DNA of 64,000 nucleotides from Mycolicibacterium litorale (GCF_014218295.1 NZ_AP023287.1:4526001-4590000); one strand, 5' to 3'. Shown: positions 16,191-25,101, counted from the first letter of the stretch. Made by a program: numbers and translations. The notes: a model not told the origin generated them from the letters alone.

Positions 16191-17557
16191 ACCGGCGCCT
16201 CCTCCAGGTCCAGGACCGGCGTCGGACGGCTGAACCCGCGGGTGACGCCCAGCAGCCACACGAATCCTATTGCCAGCCAGCACAACCCGATCACCAGCGT
16301 CAGCCCGGACAGGCTGAACCACAGCCACACCGTGAGCCCGAAACCGATCAGCGGCAGCACCAGGTTGTTGACGACGGCACCACCGCTGCGCTCGCGCAGG
16401 TCGACGAAGTAGTGCTTGATCACGGTCAGGTTCACCGCGGAGAACGCCACCAGCGCACCGAAACTCACCACCGACGCCAGCAGCGTCAGGTCGATGACCA
16501 GCGCGGCGAGCGAGATCACCGACACCACCAGGATCGCGTACACCGGGGTACTGAACCGCGGTGACACATGGCCGAACACGTGGCGCGGCAAAATCCCGTC
16601 GCGGCCCATCGCGTAGAGAATGCGGGCGACCGACGCCTGAGAGGTGATCGCCGAACCCGTCGCGCCGGCGACGTAGGCGGCGGTGAAGAAGATGTTGAGG
16701 AACTGCCCACCCGCCGTGGTCATCACGTCGAGCGACCCGGAGTCGACGTCGGCGAAATCGTTGGAGGGGAACACCAACTGGCCCACATACGACAGCACGA
16801 AGAAGATCACACCTGACACCAGCGTGGCGATCATGATGGCCCGCGGAACGCTGCGGCGGGGGTCCTTGGCTTCCTCGGACAGTGTGGAGACCGCATCGAA
16901 ACCGAGGAACGACAGGCACAGGATCGCGGCGCCGGCGAGGATCGGCCCCATCCCGGTCGCCGAGCCGTCGCCGGTCAGCGGGGCGAGCAGATCCACTGTG
17001 CCGCTTCCGGATACGGTCACCATGGCGAGCACCAGGAATGTCACGATGAAGACGGCCTGCAGGGCGATGATCAGCATGTTGGCCCGTGCCACCGAGACGA
17101 TGCCGACGATGTTGAGCACCGTGACGACCGCGATCGACAGCAACACGAACACCCAGGGCGGGATGGCCGGGATCGCGGCGTTCAGATAGATCCCGATGAC
17201 CAGGTAGTTGAGCATCGGCAGGAACAGGTAGTCCAGCAGCAACGACCATCCGGCCAGGAACCCGATCGGCGCCCCGAACGCCTTCTGCGAGTACGCATAC
17301 GCCGACCCGGCCACCGGATGGGCGGCGGCCATCCGGGCATACGACCGCGCGGTGAACAGCATCGCGGCCAGCGTCACCAGGTAGGACACCGAGAGCCGGC
17401 CGCCGCTGATCTCGGTGACGATGCCGTAGGTGGTAAACACGGTGAGCGGCACCATGTACACCAGCCCGAACAGCACCAGCGAGGGGACGCCGAGAACCCG
17501 GCGCAGCTGTCCCTCACCCTCCCCGACGGACGGGTCGAGGGGTGTGGTCGATGACAT
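16172..17557 (-). CDS. APC-family amino acid/amine permease
   Basis: 461 residues, about 12 hydrophobic helices, with LFGLVYMVPLTVFTTYG in helix 1 and a conserved LGFDAVSTLSEEAKDPRRSVPRAI segment typical of APC transporters. Start at 17557, with GGGAG 5 nt upstream. Much longer readings in this frame run antisense through the next gene and are not real. It lies 11 bp after the amidohydrolase gene, suggesting import of the compound that enzyme deacylates. Confidence 0.88.
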   Translation of the reverse strand: MSSTTPLDPSVGEGEGQLRRVLGVPSLVLFGLVYMVPLTVFTTYGIVTEISGGRLSVSYLVTLAAMLFTARSYARMAAAHPVAGSAYAYSQKAFGAPIGFLAGWSLLLDYLFLPMLNYLVIGIYLNAAIPAIPPWVFVLLSIAVVTVLNIVGIVSVARANMLIIALQAVFIVTFLVLAMVTVSGSGTVDLLAPLTGDGSATGMGPILAGAAILCLSFLGFDAVSTLSEEAKDPRRSVPRAIMIATLVSGVIFFVLSYVGQLVFPSNDFADVDSGSLDVMTTAGGQFLNIFFTAAYVAGATGSAITSQASVARILYAMGRDGILPRHVFGHVSPRFSTPVYAILVVSVISLAALVIDLTLLASVVSFGALVAFSAVNLTVIKHYFVDLRERSGGAVVNNLVLPLIGFGLTVWLWFSLSGLTLVIGLCWLAIGFVWLLGVTRGFSRPTPVLDLEEAPVQPADR

Positions 17558-17568
17558 GAGGACTCCCT

Positions 17569-19176
17569 TCAGCGGGTCGACAGCCCTACGAGCTTGCCCC
17601 CCAGAAAGGTTCCGCGCACCTCGATTGCGGGAATCTGCAGCGCCGGCGTGTCGCGCGGGTCGGCGTCGAGCCACACCAGGTCCGCGCTCGCCCCGGCGAT
17701 GAGCCGGCCCCACCGCTGCTCGGCGAAGGCCTGTCGCGCCACGCCGGCGGTGTAGGCGCGCATCGCCCGCTCGACCGGAACGATCTCCTCCGGCGTCCAG
17801 CCGCCCTCCGGGGTGCCGTCGACGGTGCGTCGCGACGCGGCGACGGAGATCCCGTCGAGCGGCGCGCCCGACGACACCGGCCAGTCCGACCCGAAGGCCA
17901 GCACTTCGGCCTCGTCGAGGGTGCGCATGCGGTACTGCCGGTCCGAACGCTGCGGGCCGAGGCGCGGCACAGTCAGCACCGTCATCAGCGGATCGAGCTG
18001 CGCCCACAGCGGCTGCATGTTGGCGATCACCCCGAGGCGGGCGAACCGGCCGATGTCGGCGTCGTCGACCAGCTGCGCGTGGGCGATCACGGGCCGCCGG
18101 TCGCGCGGGCCGTTGACCGTGATCGCATGTTCGATGGCGTCGAGCGCCTGGCGGACGGCGGCGTCGCCGATCGCGTGGATGTGGACCTGGAAACCGAGTT
18201 CGTCGACCCGGCGCACGGAGTCGGCCAGCGAGTCGCCCTCCCACACCTGCATGCCGTGGGAATGCAGCCCGGAGCAGTACGGCTCCAGCACCGCGCCGGT
18301 CTCGTTCTCCACCACGCCGTCGGCGAAGAACTTCACGGTGTGTGCGGTCAGGAGCGGGGCGGCCAGCTCCTCGACGCGGGCACGGGCCTCGGCGAAGTGC
18401 GGCAACTGGGTCTCGAAGTGCCGCGGGTCGGCGTAGAGCGCGAGGTTGAACCGCATCCGCAGCGCGTCGCGGCGGGCCGCGGCGAGATATGTCTCGACAT
18501 CGCCGGGTTCGACCCAGGCGTCCTGCACCCACGTGACGCCGCGGGCGAGGTAGTAGTCGGCGGCGGTACCGAGCGCGGCCACCCGCACATCCTCGTCGCG
18601 CGTGGGCATCACCGCGGTGACCAGATCGACCGCTCCCCACTCGCGCAGGGTGCCGAGCACCGACCCGTCCTCGCGGTGCGGGATCTCCCCGAGCACCGGG
18701 TCGGGGGTGTCGGCGGTGATGCCGGCCCGCTGCAGGGCCACCGAGTTGCACCACACCGTGTGGTAGTCCCACGCCCGCAACACCACCGGGCGATCGGGTA
18801 CCGCCGCGTCGAGCCAGCGCGCGTCGAACAGTCCGTTCGGTGCGAGGCTTCCGTCGTAGGAGGCGCCGACGATCCACTCGGCCTCGGGGTGCCGGTCGGC
18901 GTAGCCGCGCACCGCCTCGACGATCTCCTCCACCGAACCGCAGCCGCGGACCGGAGGGCCGACCTCCTCCAGGCCGCCGAGCAGAGGGTGGGCGTGACCG
19001 TCGCCGAAGGACGGCATCAGGAATCCGCCGTCGAGGTCGACCTCTTCGTCGGCCGTGCGGGCCCTGGCCTCCTCACCGAGGGCGGCGACGGAACCGTCGA
19101 CCACCAGCAGCGCGTCGGTGACGGGTGCCGACGTGCCGGTCCAGATGGTCCCGTTGCGGAATACGGTCGCTGCCAC
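17569..19176 (-). CDS. YtcJ-type metal-dependent amidohydrolase
   Basis: 535 residues. GDGHAH near residue 60 gives the first two His ligands, KFFADGVVE the central segment, HIHAIGD and IAHAQL further His ligands, and FGSDWPVSS the catalytic Asp: the full set for a TIM-barrel amidohydrolase of the LAF3/YtcJ group. It probably hydrolyses an N-acyl or amide bond in the cytoplasm. GTG start. A TATAGT hexamer on this strand at 19190-19185 would place transcription start at or next to the GTG, so the message may be leaderless. Confidence 0.87.
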   Translation of the reverse strand: MAATVFRNGTIWTGTSAPVTDALLVVDGSVAALGEEARARTADEEVDLDGGFLMPSFGDGHAHPLLGGLEEVGPPVRGCGSVEEIVEAVRGYADRHPEAEWIVGASYDGSLAPNGLFDARWLDAAVPDRPVVLRAWDYHTVWCNSVALQRAGITADTPDPVLGEIPHREDGSVLGTLREWGAVDLVTAVMPTRDEDVRVAALGTAADYYLARGVTWVQDAWVEPGDVETYLAAARRDALRMRFNLALYADPRHFETQLPHFAEARARVEELAAPLLTAHTVKFFADGVVENETGAVLEPYCSGLHSHGMQVWEGDSLADSVRRVDELGFQVHIHAIGDAAVRQALDAIEHAITVNGPRDRRPVIAHAQLVDDADIGRFARLGVIANMQPLWAQLDPLMTVLTVPRLGPQRSDRQYRMRTLDEAEVLAFGSDWPVSSGAPLDGISVAASRRTVDGTPEGGWTPEEIVPVERAMRAYTAGVARQAFAEQRWGRLIAGASADLVWLDADPRDTPALQIPAIEVRGTFLGGKLVGLSTR

Positions 19177-19191
19177 GGCAGGGAACTATAA

Positions 19192-19218
19192 CCATCCAGA
19201 GGGCGATCGGCTCCGAAT
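19192..19218 (+). promoter_or_regulatory. SigK-type promoter
   Basis: CCATCC at 19192 and CCGAAT at 19213, separated by 15 nt, match the two published SigK promoter hexamers (usual spacing 16-17). Transcription would start about 19226, where an in-frame GTG lies, so translation would be leaderless. It would autoregulate the DUF1365-sigK-rskA operon, as SigK does in M. tuberculosis. Confidence 0.7.
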
Positions 19219-19225
19219 GACGATC

Positions 19226-19984
19226 GTGGAACCGATAACGACGCCCGCGCTGTACCGGACCCGCGTCACCCACCTGCGCCGCGCACCCGTACACCACTAC
19301 TTCGAGCTCAACAGCTACAGCTGGTACGTCGACCTCGATGCGCTGCCGCGGCTGCCCCGCTGGGTGCGGCCGTTCGCCCGCTTCGACGTCCGCGACCACT
19401 TCGACGGCGTCGCGGGTGACACCCTGCGCGCGCGGGTCGACCGCGTGCTCGCCGACCGGGGTATCCGCCTCGGCGGCGGACGCGTCACCGCGCTGCTGCA
19501 GCCGCGGGTGCTCGGCTACACGTTCAATCCGCTCACCCTGTACTGGTGCCACGACGCGCACGGGATGCTGCGCCACGTGGTCGCCGAGGTGCACAACACC
19601 CACGGCGAATGGCATGCGTACGTGATCCCGCCGGACGGCCCCAATCCCGCGATGGTCCGCAACCGCTTCTACGTCTCCCCGTTCAGCGGCGTCGACGGCT
19701 ACTACCTGGTGCGGGCGCCACGGCCCGACGGTGAGCTCGACGTCACGATCTCCCTGCACCGCGACAACCAGCCGGCGATCGTCGGCACCCTGCGCGGCAC
19801 CCGCCGACCGGCGACCCTGGCGCAGGTGCTGCGGCTGCAGATGACCAAACCGCTCGCACCGCAGATGAGCGCGTTGAGCCTGCGGGTGCAGGGCCTGATC
19901 CTGCGGGCCCGTGGGGTGCCCGCCGCACCCCGGACGGCCGCCAGGACGCCGCACGTGCGGGCCGCGAGCGTGGCGCACTCATGA
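19226..19984 (+). CDS. DUF1365 family protein
   Basis: 252 residues from GTG 19226. Features such as LGYTFNPLTLYWCHD and a central VAEVHNTHGEWHAYV are typical of DUF1365, which in mycobacteria (Rv0448c) lies in the sigK operon beside a cyclopropane-fatty-acid-synthase-like gene. An ATG at 19217 is in frame but lies inside the -10 hexamer of the SigK-type promoter, so GTG 19226 is the more likely start. The role is unknown; context suggests lipid modification under SigK control. The methyltransferase-like, DUF1295 and amine-oxidase genes that accompany it in M. tuberculosis are absent here. Confidence 0.8.
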   Translation: MEPITTPALYRTRVTHLRRAPVHHYFELNSYSWYVDLDALPRLPRWVRPFARFDVRDHFDGVAGDTLRARVDRVLADRGIRLGGGRVTALLQPRVLGYTFNPLTLYWCHDAHGMLRHVVAEVHNTHGEWHAYVIPPDGPNPAMVRNRFYVSPFSGVDGYYLVRAPRPDGELDVTISLHRDNQPAIVGTLRGTRRPATLAQVLRLQMTKPLAPQMSALSLRVQGLILRARGVPAAPRTAARTPHVRAASVAHS

Positions 19985-20060
19985 GCAAAGTAGGAGCCGG
20001 GGACGGAAGCGGTTGCACGACACGTGGATCGGGCCACCGCGACCGGGGACGGCCATACCG

Positions 20061-20642
20061 ATGACCGCCCTGGCGGGGCCGGTTAGGCTACCGATCGTGA
20101 CCACTGACCTCGACGAACTGTTACGGCAGGTGGCCCAGCGGGACGTCGACGCCTTCGCCGCGCTCTACGACCGGACCAGAGCGCGGGTGTACGGAATGGT
20201 CACCCGAGTGCTGCGGGACCCGGGCTACAGCGAAGAGACCACACAGGACATCTATCTGCAGGTGTGGCGATCGGCCGGCAGCTACGACCCCTCGGCCGGC
20301 TCGCCGATGTCCTGGTTGCTCACCCTCGCGCACCGCCGTGCGGTGGACCGGGTGCGTTCGGAGGAGGCCGCATCGCAGCGGGAGTCGCGGTACGGCGCGG
20401 CGACCGTCGACCCGCCGGCGGACCACGTCGCGGACTCGGTGATCCTGCTCGACGAACGCCGCCGCGTCGTCGACTGCATGGAATCGCTGACCGATCTGCA
20501 GCGGGAATCCATCCGCCTGGCGTATTACGAGGGGCTGACGTACGTACAGGTCTCCGAACGCCTGTCGGCCAACCTCGCCACCATCAAATCGCGGATGCGC
20601 GACGGCATCCGCGGCCTCAAGAACTGTCTGGGCATCTCATGA
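20061..20642 (+). CDS. sigK: RNA polymerase sigma factor SigK (ECF type)
   Basis: 193 residues. Region 2 ([28 protein letters not shown]) and region 4 ([35 protein letters not shown]) are very close to the M. tuberculosis SigK that I recall, including the [17 protein letters not shown] stretch. It directs transcription of exported antigens and its own operon, and is held inactive by RskA. The start at 20061 gives the same N-terminal length as the known protein; GTG 20097 is an alternative. It overlaps rskA by 4 bp. Confidence 0.93.
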   Translation: MTALAGPVRLPIVTTDLDELLRQVAQRDVDAFAALYDRTRARVYGMVTRVLRDPGYSEETTQDIYLQVWRSAGSYDPSAGSPMSWLLTLAHRRAVDRVRSEEAASQRESRYGAATVDPPADHVADSVILLDERRRVVDCMESLTDLQRESIRLAYYEGLTYVQVSERLSANLATIKSRMRDGIRGLKNCLGIS

Positions 20643-21364
20643 CCGAGCCGACGAATTCCGATCTCCTCGACCTGGCGACGCCGTATGCGCTGCACGCGGT
20701 GCCCACCGACGAACGCGACGACATCGAGCAGTGGCTGACCACCGCACCGCCCGAAGTGGCGCACGCCTTCACCGACGAGGTGCGCTCGGTGCGGGAGACG
20801 ATGGCCGCGCTGTCCGCGGCCACGGCCACCGAACCGCCCGCCCGGCTGCGCGACAACCTGCTGGCCGCGGTCGCCGCCGACCCGGTGCGGGAACTGCCCC
20901 GACGCCAACGGGCCGGCGGGTCCCGCTGGCGCACCGCGGTGCTGGCGGCCGCGGCCGTCGCGGTGGTCGGACTCGGGGCGCTCGGCGTCGGGTTGGCGTT
21001 GCGGCCGGCGGCCACGCCGACGACGGCCGATCAGGTGTTCGCCGCACCGGACGTCCAGACCGTCTCCGGTCCGATCCCCGGCGGTGGCACCGCCACCGTG
21101 GTGTTCTCCAAGGAGCGCGACGCCGGTGTGCTCGTCATGAACGACGTGCCGCCACCGAAGCCGGGCACCGTCTACCAGATGTGGCTCGTCGGCTCGGACG
21201 GACCGCATTCGGCGGGCACGATGGACGCCACGGCGGTCTCGCCGTCGACCACCGCGGTGCTGTCCGACATCGGGGCGTCGCAGGCGCTGGCGTTCACCGT
21301 CGAACCGCCCGGCGGCTCACAGCGGCCCACGTCACCGGCCTTCGCCGAGCTACCGCTGACCTGA
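20639..21364 (+). CDS. rskA: anti-sigma-K factor RskA
   Basis: 241 residues, start overlapping the sigK stop (ATGA). The cytoplasmic N-terminus [14 protein letters not shown]...ERDDIEQW is the anti-sigma part, a single TM helix lies at about residues 100-120, and an extracytoplasmic DUF4349/anti-sigma-K domain follows ([19 protein letters not shown]). Known RskA is degraded by regulated intramembrane proteolysis to free SigK. The 3' end overlaps the convergent ligase gene by 15 bp. Confidence 0.93.
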   Translation: MTEPTNSDLLDLATPYALHAVPTDERDDIEQWLTTAPPEVAHAFTDEVRSVRETMAALSAATATEPPARLRDNLLAAVAADPVRELPRRQRAGGSRWRTAVLAAAAVAVVGLGALGVGLALRPAATPTTADQVFAAPDVQTVSGPIPGGGTATVVFSKERDAGVLVMNDVPPPKPGTVYQMWLVGSDGPHSAGTMDATAVSPSTTAVLSDIGASQALAFTVEPPGGSQRPTSPAFAELPLT

Positions 21365-22459
21365 GCCGGCCAGCGTCGCCTCGGCGACCGCGTCGACGAC
21401 GTCGGCCACCTCACCGCGGCGCTGCCACGCGGCCCGCTGACGCATGGCGCCGTTGCCGTCCTCGTCGAGGCGGGTCAGTCCCTCGCGGACCAGATCCAGA
21501 TCGCCGACCGCCGCCAGCGCCGGGCTGACGCGGTCGACCAGGCCGGCGAGCAGATCGCGCGCGGGCACCGGCGCGTGCGATTCCGCGAGGTCGATCGCCG
21601 TGCCGTCCAGACCGTCGCGGGCGGACCGCCAGTAGGCGGCGTCGAGCGCGTGGGCCGAGATGCGGGGCACGCCCGCACCGTTGCGTTCGTCGTCGAGCAC
21701 CGTCATCACGGTCGCCCGTACCAGCGCGGCGAACAAGACCGTGTCGGCCACGGTGGCGGGGACGTCGGCGACGCGTACCTCGATCGTCGGGAAGTTCGCC
21801 GACGGGCGGACGTCCCAGTAGACCTGACCCTCGTCGAGCATGGCGCCGGACTGCAGCAGCATCCGCACCATCGCGTCGTACTCGTCGACGGAGTCGAAGT
21901 GCGGCGGGGGCCCCGCGCTGGGCCAGCGCGCCCACAACATCCTGCGCCAGCTGGCGTAGCCGCTGTCGGCGTTGCGGTAGATCGCGGAGTTGGCGGTCAG
22001 CGCGAGCAGGACCGGCAGCCAGGGACGCAGCCGGTTGCTGACGCGGATCGCCGCCTCACGGGTGGGCACCGCGACGTGGACGTGCGCACCGCAGATGCCC
22101 TGTTCGCGCGCGAGCATCCCGAACCGGTCGGCGATGCGGTGGTAGCGCGGGCTGTCGGTCACCGGGAACTCGTGCGGCACGGTCGGCGGCACGGCGACGG
22201 CCAGCAACCGAGCCCCGCTGTCCGCCGCGGCGCGTGCCGCCGTCGAGCGCAGGCGGATCAGCTGTTCGCGAACGTCGGCCATGCTGCTGGACACCTCGGT
22301 CGCGGTCTCGACCTGGCAGGAGGTCAGCTCGAGCTGCAGGTCGACCCCGAGTTCGTCGGCGCGCTGCGCGACCTCGCGGCTGCGCGCGATCGGGGCGCCG
22401 GAGTCGGGATCGACGAGCAGGAACTCCTCTTCGACTCCGACGGTGGGGTGGGCGGCCAT
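21350..22459 (-). CDS. GCS2-type carboxylate-amine ligase (YbdK-like)
   Basis: 369 residues starting with [11 protein letters not shown], the signature of the GCS2 glutamate-cysteine ligase/carboxylate-amine ligase family, followed by [11 protein letters not shown] and conserved Arg/Asn segments ([14 protein letters not shown]). It forms a gamma-glutamyl-type amide using ATP. The M. tuberculosis relative is Rv0433, in the same region as sigK. Start at 22459 with AAAGG 4 nt upstream; longer readings pass through a strong leader hairpin. Confidence 0.85.
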   Translation of the reverse strand: MAAHPTVGVEEEFLLVDPDSGAPIARSREVAQRADELGVDLQLELTSCQVETATEVSSSMADVREQLIRLRSTAARAAADSGARLLAVAVPPTVPHEFPVTDSPRYHRIADRFGMLAREQGICGAHVHVAVPTREAAIRVSNRLRPWLPVLLALTANSAIYRNADSGYASWRRMLWARWPSAGPPPHFDSVDEYDAMVRMLLQSGAMLDEGQVYWDVRPSANFPTIEVRVADVPATVADTVLFAALVRATVMTVLDDERNGAGVPRISAHALDAAYWRSARDGLDGTAIDLAESHAPVPARDLLAGLVDRVSPALAAVGDLDLVREGLTRLDEDGNGAMRQRAAWQRRGEVADVVDAVAEATLAGSGQR

Positions 22460-22479
22460 GGGACCTTTCTCGAGACATT

Positions 22480-22517
22480 GATCCGGCCCGTCGGGCGTAC
22501 TCACGACGGGCCGGATC
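22480..22517. promoter_or_regulatory. perfect 13-bp inverted repeat in the leader of the YbdK-like gene
   Basis: GATCCGGCCCGTC and GACGGGCCGGATC are perfect complements with a 12-nt loop, 21 bp before the ATG at 22459. As RNA it would form a very stable hairpin just before the ribosome site. No U-run follows on either strand, so it is either an attenuator-like leader or a DNA operator. Confidence 0.5.
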
Positions 22518-22568
22518 TGGGGGTGGCTTTTCGGTTGTCTCCGCCGGGCGCGGAGTGTGCGGATCATT

Positions 22569-22585
22569 AGTAACCACTGGCTACT
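22569..22585. promoter_or_regulatory. 17-bp near-perfect palindrome between divergent genes
   Basis: AGTAACCACTGGCTACT is a palindrome with a central C and one mismatched pair (7 of 8 paired), midway between the YbdK-like and F420-oxidoreductase genes. Its size fits a TetR- or MarR-type operator. No regulator gene is adjacent. Confidence 0.45.
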
Positions 22586-22628
22586 CCGATCAAACATCCA
22601 ATTTCTCCGGGGCGCATAAGATCCGGGA

Positions 22629-23453
22629 ATGACAGCGGATTTCCGTTTCGGCGTCGGCCTGCATTCGGCGGCGTCGCTGCAGGAGGTGCAGGATGCGGCG
22701 CGCCGGGCCGAGGACCGCGGGTTCGACGTCCTGCACGTCCCGGATCACCTCGGCGCACCGGCGCCGTTCCCGGTGCTGACGGCCGCCGCGGCCGCCACCA
22801 CGACACTGCATGTGGGCACGTTCATCCTCAACGCGGGCTTCTACCGGCCGGCGCTGCTGGCGCGTGACGTCGCCGCCCTGCACGACCTGTCGGCCGGTCG
22901 TTTCGAGCTGGGCCTGGGCGCCGGCTACGTGCGTAAGGAGTTCGAAGCCGCCGAGCTGCCGTTCCCGACGGCGCGCGAACGCGTCGACCACCTCGAGCAC
23001 ACGACCAGCTACCTCGCCGAGCACGTTCCGGGGGTGCGGATCCTGATCGCCGGCAACGGCGACCGCCTGCTGACCGTGGCGGCCCGACACGCCGACATCA
23101 TCGGACTCACCGGCGGTGACCGGGCCGCCGAGGGCGACGATGATCCGCTGGCAGAGCGCATCGGGTTCGTGCGGGCGGCGGCCGGCGAGCGGTTCGGCGC
23201 GCTCGAGCTCAACGTCGCGATCACCGCGATGCCGGTGGACGACTCCGCCCGTCCCGACCTCACAATCCCCCGCCGCTTCCTGCTCGCCCGGTCCGACGAG
23301 CAGCTGCTGCGGCATCCCGGAGTGCTGTCGGGCACCGCGCAGGACATGGCCGACCGGCTGCGTGAGTACCGCGACCGTTACGGCATCTCCTACATCATCG
23401 TGCAGGCCCCGCACGCCGAGGCGTTTGCGAAGGTCATCGCGCAGCTGCGCTGA
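22629..23453 (+). CDS. F420-dependent LLM-class oxidoreductase
   Basis: 274 residues of a luciferase-like TIM barrel: DRGFDVLHVPDHL, VGTFILNAGFYRPALLARDVAALHDLSAGRFELGLGAG (the strongly conserved core), and a C-terminal GVLSGTAQDMADRLREYRDRYGISYIIV. The core agrees with the mycobacterial F420-linked subgroup (TIGR03621-like). It would reduce or oxidise an organic substrate with coenzyme F420. Substrate unknown. Confidence 0.87.
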   Translation: MTADFRFGVGLHSAASLQEVQDAARRAEDRGFDVLHVPDHLGAPAPFPVLTAAAAATTTLHVGTFILNAGFYRPALLARDVAALHDLSAGRFELGLGAGYVRKEFEAAELPFPTARERVDHLEHTTSYLAEHVPGVRILIAGNGDRLLTVAARHADIIGLTGGDRAAEGDDDPLAERIGFVRAAAGERFGALELNVAITAMPVDDSARPDLTIPRRFLLARSDEQLLRHPGVLSGTAQDMADRLREYRDRYGISYIIVQAPHAEAFAKVIAQLR

Positions 23454-23485
23454 GGATGTCGGCGGGGCGGTAAACTGCCACGGCC

Positions 23486-23558
23486 GCCCCCGTAGCTCAG
23501 GGGATAGAGCACGGCTCTCCTAAAGCCGGTGTCGCAGGTTCGAATCCTGCCGGGGGCA
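23486..23558 (+). tRNA. tRNA-Arg (anticodon CCU)
   Basis: Complete 73-nt cloverleaf: acceptor arms GCCCCCG/CGGGGGC with discriminator A, D-arm around GCTCAGGGGATAGAGC, anticodon stem CGGCT/AGCCG with loop CTCCTAA (anticodon CCT at 23519-23521, reading AGG), and T-arm GCAGGTTCGAATCCTGC. The 3' CCA is not encoded. No integrase or att-like duplication is seen beside it. Confidence 0.97.
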
Positions 23559-23704
23559 CGTTTCGTCGACGTCGAGACCGCGCGCAGGTCATGTTTGCCG
23601 GCGAATCCGCGATCTCCCGGCAGACTCGGCGCGAAGCGGCAATTGACGAAAGCGTCAGCGAGACAGGGTTGTTCGCTGTTAGATAGCCGCACTAAGGTGA
23701 TTGT

Positions 23705-23938
23705 GTGATCCGATCGAAGATGCTCAAGACCGTGGCACTGACCCTCGGCGCGGCGGCCCTTCCCGTCGGCGTCGCTCTCGCGAGCGCGGCACCCGCGTCG
23801 GCCGGACCGGATGTATGCGTCAGCGGCCCGTACGGCTTCGCCTACGCCTGCGTGGATACCCCGGGCTGGGTCAACTGGCACGACGACGGGCCGCGCGGGC
23901 GCGGCAACGGCCACTGGAAGCACGGCCACCACCACTGA
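23705..23938 (+). CDS. small exported His-rich protein
   Basis: 77 residues, GTG start with AAGG 7 nt upstream. Signal peptide of about 33 residues ending PASA-G. The mature 44 residues contain two Cys (VCVSGPYGFAYAC) and end in a basic His-rich tail (HWKHGHHH) that could bind metal. No family recognised. It stands alone after the tRNA and is convergent with the GAF-ANTAR gene, with no gap. Confidence 0.7.
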   Translation: MIRSKMLKTVALTLGAAALPVGVALASAAPASAGPDVCVSGPYGFAYACVDTPGWVNWHDDGPRGRGNGHWKHGHHH

Positions 23939-24622
23939 TCACCCGCGGGTGTCGATCACCTGCTGTGCGATCTCCGTCAGCTTCTTGTTGCTGTCCTGCG
24001 ACAGCCTGCGCATCATCTCGAACGCCTGCAGATCGTCGACCTTGTAGCGTTCCATGATGATGCCCTTCGCCTGACCGATGCGGTCACGCGTCGAGAGCGC
24101 GGACTTCAGCTGTTCACCGTGGCGGTGCGCGAGCAGCGCCGCAGCCGCATGCGCGGCCAGCACCATCCCAATGGTTTCGGCCTCACCGTCCCACACGTCG
24201 GGCCGGAAGGAGAACAGGTTGAGCGCGCCCGCAGTCCGCTCCGCGGTGTAGAGCTTGAACGACAGGCTGGCGAGCACTCCGTGTTCGATGCAGGCCGGTG
24301 AGTATTTCGGCCAGCGGCGCTCCTCGCGGAAGTCGTCGGTGCGCACCACGACGTCTTCGAGTGCGGCCTCCACGCAGGGACCCTCGTTGAACTTCATCTG
24401 CAACTCGTCGAGCTGATGCGGCACGTCGGTGACCTGGGCGACCGATTCGAACTCACCGCCCCTGCCGATGAGCAGGATTCCTGCCGCGTCGACCCCGGGG
24501 ATCAGCTCCTTGGCCGTCGCCGTGACCCCGGACAGGATGTCATCGAGGTCACGGGGCAGCGCCATGGTGCGCGCCAACTCCGCCATGCGCACGGCGAGGT
24601 CGGTCGTTTTCGGGTCGGCCAT
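23939..24622 (-). CDS. GAF-ANTAR domain response regulator
   Basis: 227 residues. Residues 30-160 form a GAF sensory domain; residues 170-222 are an ANTAR RNA-binding domain (STRDRIGQAKGIIMERYKV, then FEMMRRLSQDSNKKLTEIAQQVI). ANTAR proteins bind tandem RNA hairpins and prevent transcription termination. The ATG at 24622 fits the family start; the frame stays open upstream without meaningful similarity. The ligand and RNA targets are unknown. Confidence 0.85.
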   Translation of the reverse strand: MADPKTTDLAVRMAELARTMALPRDLDDILSGVTATAKELIPGVDAAGILLIGRGGEFESVAQVTDVPHQLDELQMKFNEGPCVEAALEDVVVRTDDFREERRWPKYSPACIEHGVLASLSFKLYTAERTAGALNLFSFRPDVWDGEAETIGMVLAAHAAAALLAHRHGEQLKSALSTRDRIGQAKGIIMERYKVDDLQAFEMMRRLSQDSNKKLTEIAQQVIDTRG

Positions 24623-25101
24623 GGCAGCAGTCTTCCCGATGTCGGTGCAACGCACACGCAGAAACGTTTGTGATGTCGAGGGGCGGGAATGGTGCGCTGA
24701 GGCGGATGTGGCGGTCGACCACCACACCCGCTGAGGTCTCGTCGGTTCAGACCAAGAGCCGACGGGGCCGCCCGGCCTCCGACGCGACGTCGCACGCCCT
24801 CCCCGCGGACGGTTGCTGACGCATCGACTCGATGCCACGACCAGCCGGCCGCGAGCGACCCGGAAGTACGGCACCGCCTCCCCTCGCGACTCGCCCCGCA
24901 GCACGCGCTTCGACAGACACTCGGCAGCCACACCGCCGATGCGCGGACTTCGTCCACACCGCCCCCACCAGCACACTTCGATCGAAAAATCTCCGAAACA
25001 GAGCTAGCACTCTCATGTGTCGAGTGCTAATCTATGAGTGCACAGTGATTTGGTCGCCCGTCAGGGTGGCGGGCTCTGGATCGACGAGGAGGTGGATTGC
25101 T
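24623..25101. other. 479-bp gap between the GAF-ANTAR and hsp20 genes
   Basis: Open frames cross this stretch but none has a ribosome site or recognisable protein. The only structure I find is the CIRCE element at 25004-25030. I do not see an HspR (HAIR) box or a convincing -35/-10 pair. Confidence 0.6.
25004..25030. promoter_or_regulatory. CIRCE element (HrcA operator)
   Basis: CTAGCACTC, nine bases, then GAGTGCTAA: one mismatch from the canonical TTAGCACTC-N9-GAGTGCTAA. It lies 71 bp before the hsp20 start, so HrcA should repress this gene and release it on heat or misfolding stress. Confidence 0.9.

Noticed and set aside
14340..17249. 969-codon minus-strand open frame
   Set aside because: It runs antisense through mntH and the cyclotransferase fusion and out of frame through the permease. 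The translation is Arg/His/Gln-rich with no domain, typical of a GC-rich antisense frame.
16172..18877. apparent fusion of the permease with a long N-terminal extension
   Set aside because: The extension is out of frame within the amidohydrolase gene. A GGGAG ribosome site and ATG at 17557 mark the true permease start.
23486..23558. tRNA-Arg as an integration site of a genomic island
   Set aside because: No integrase, no direct repeat of the tRNA 3' end and no change in gene style on either side.
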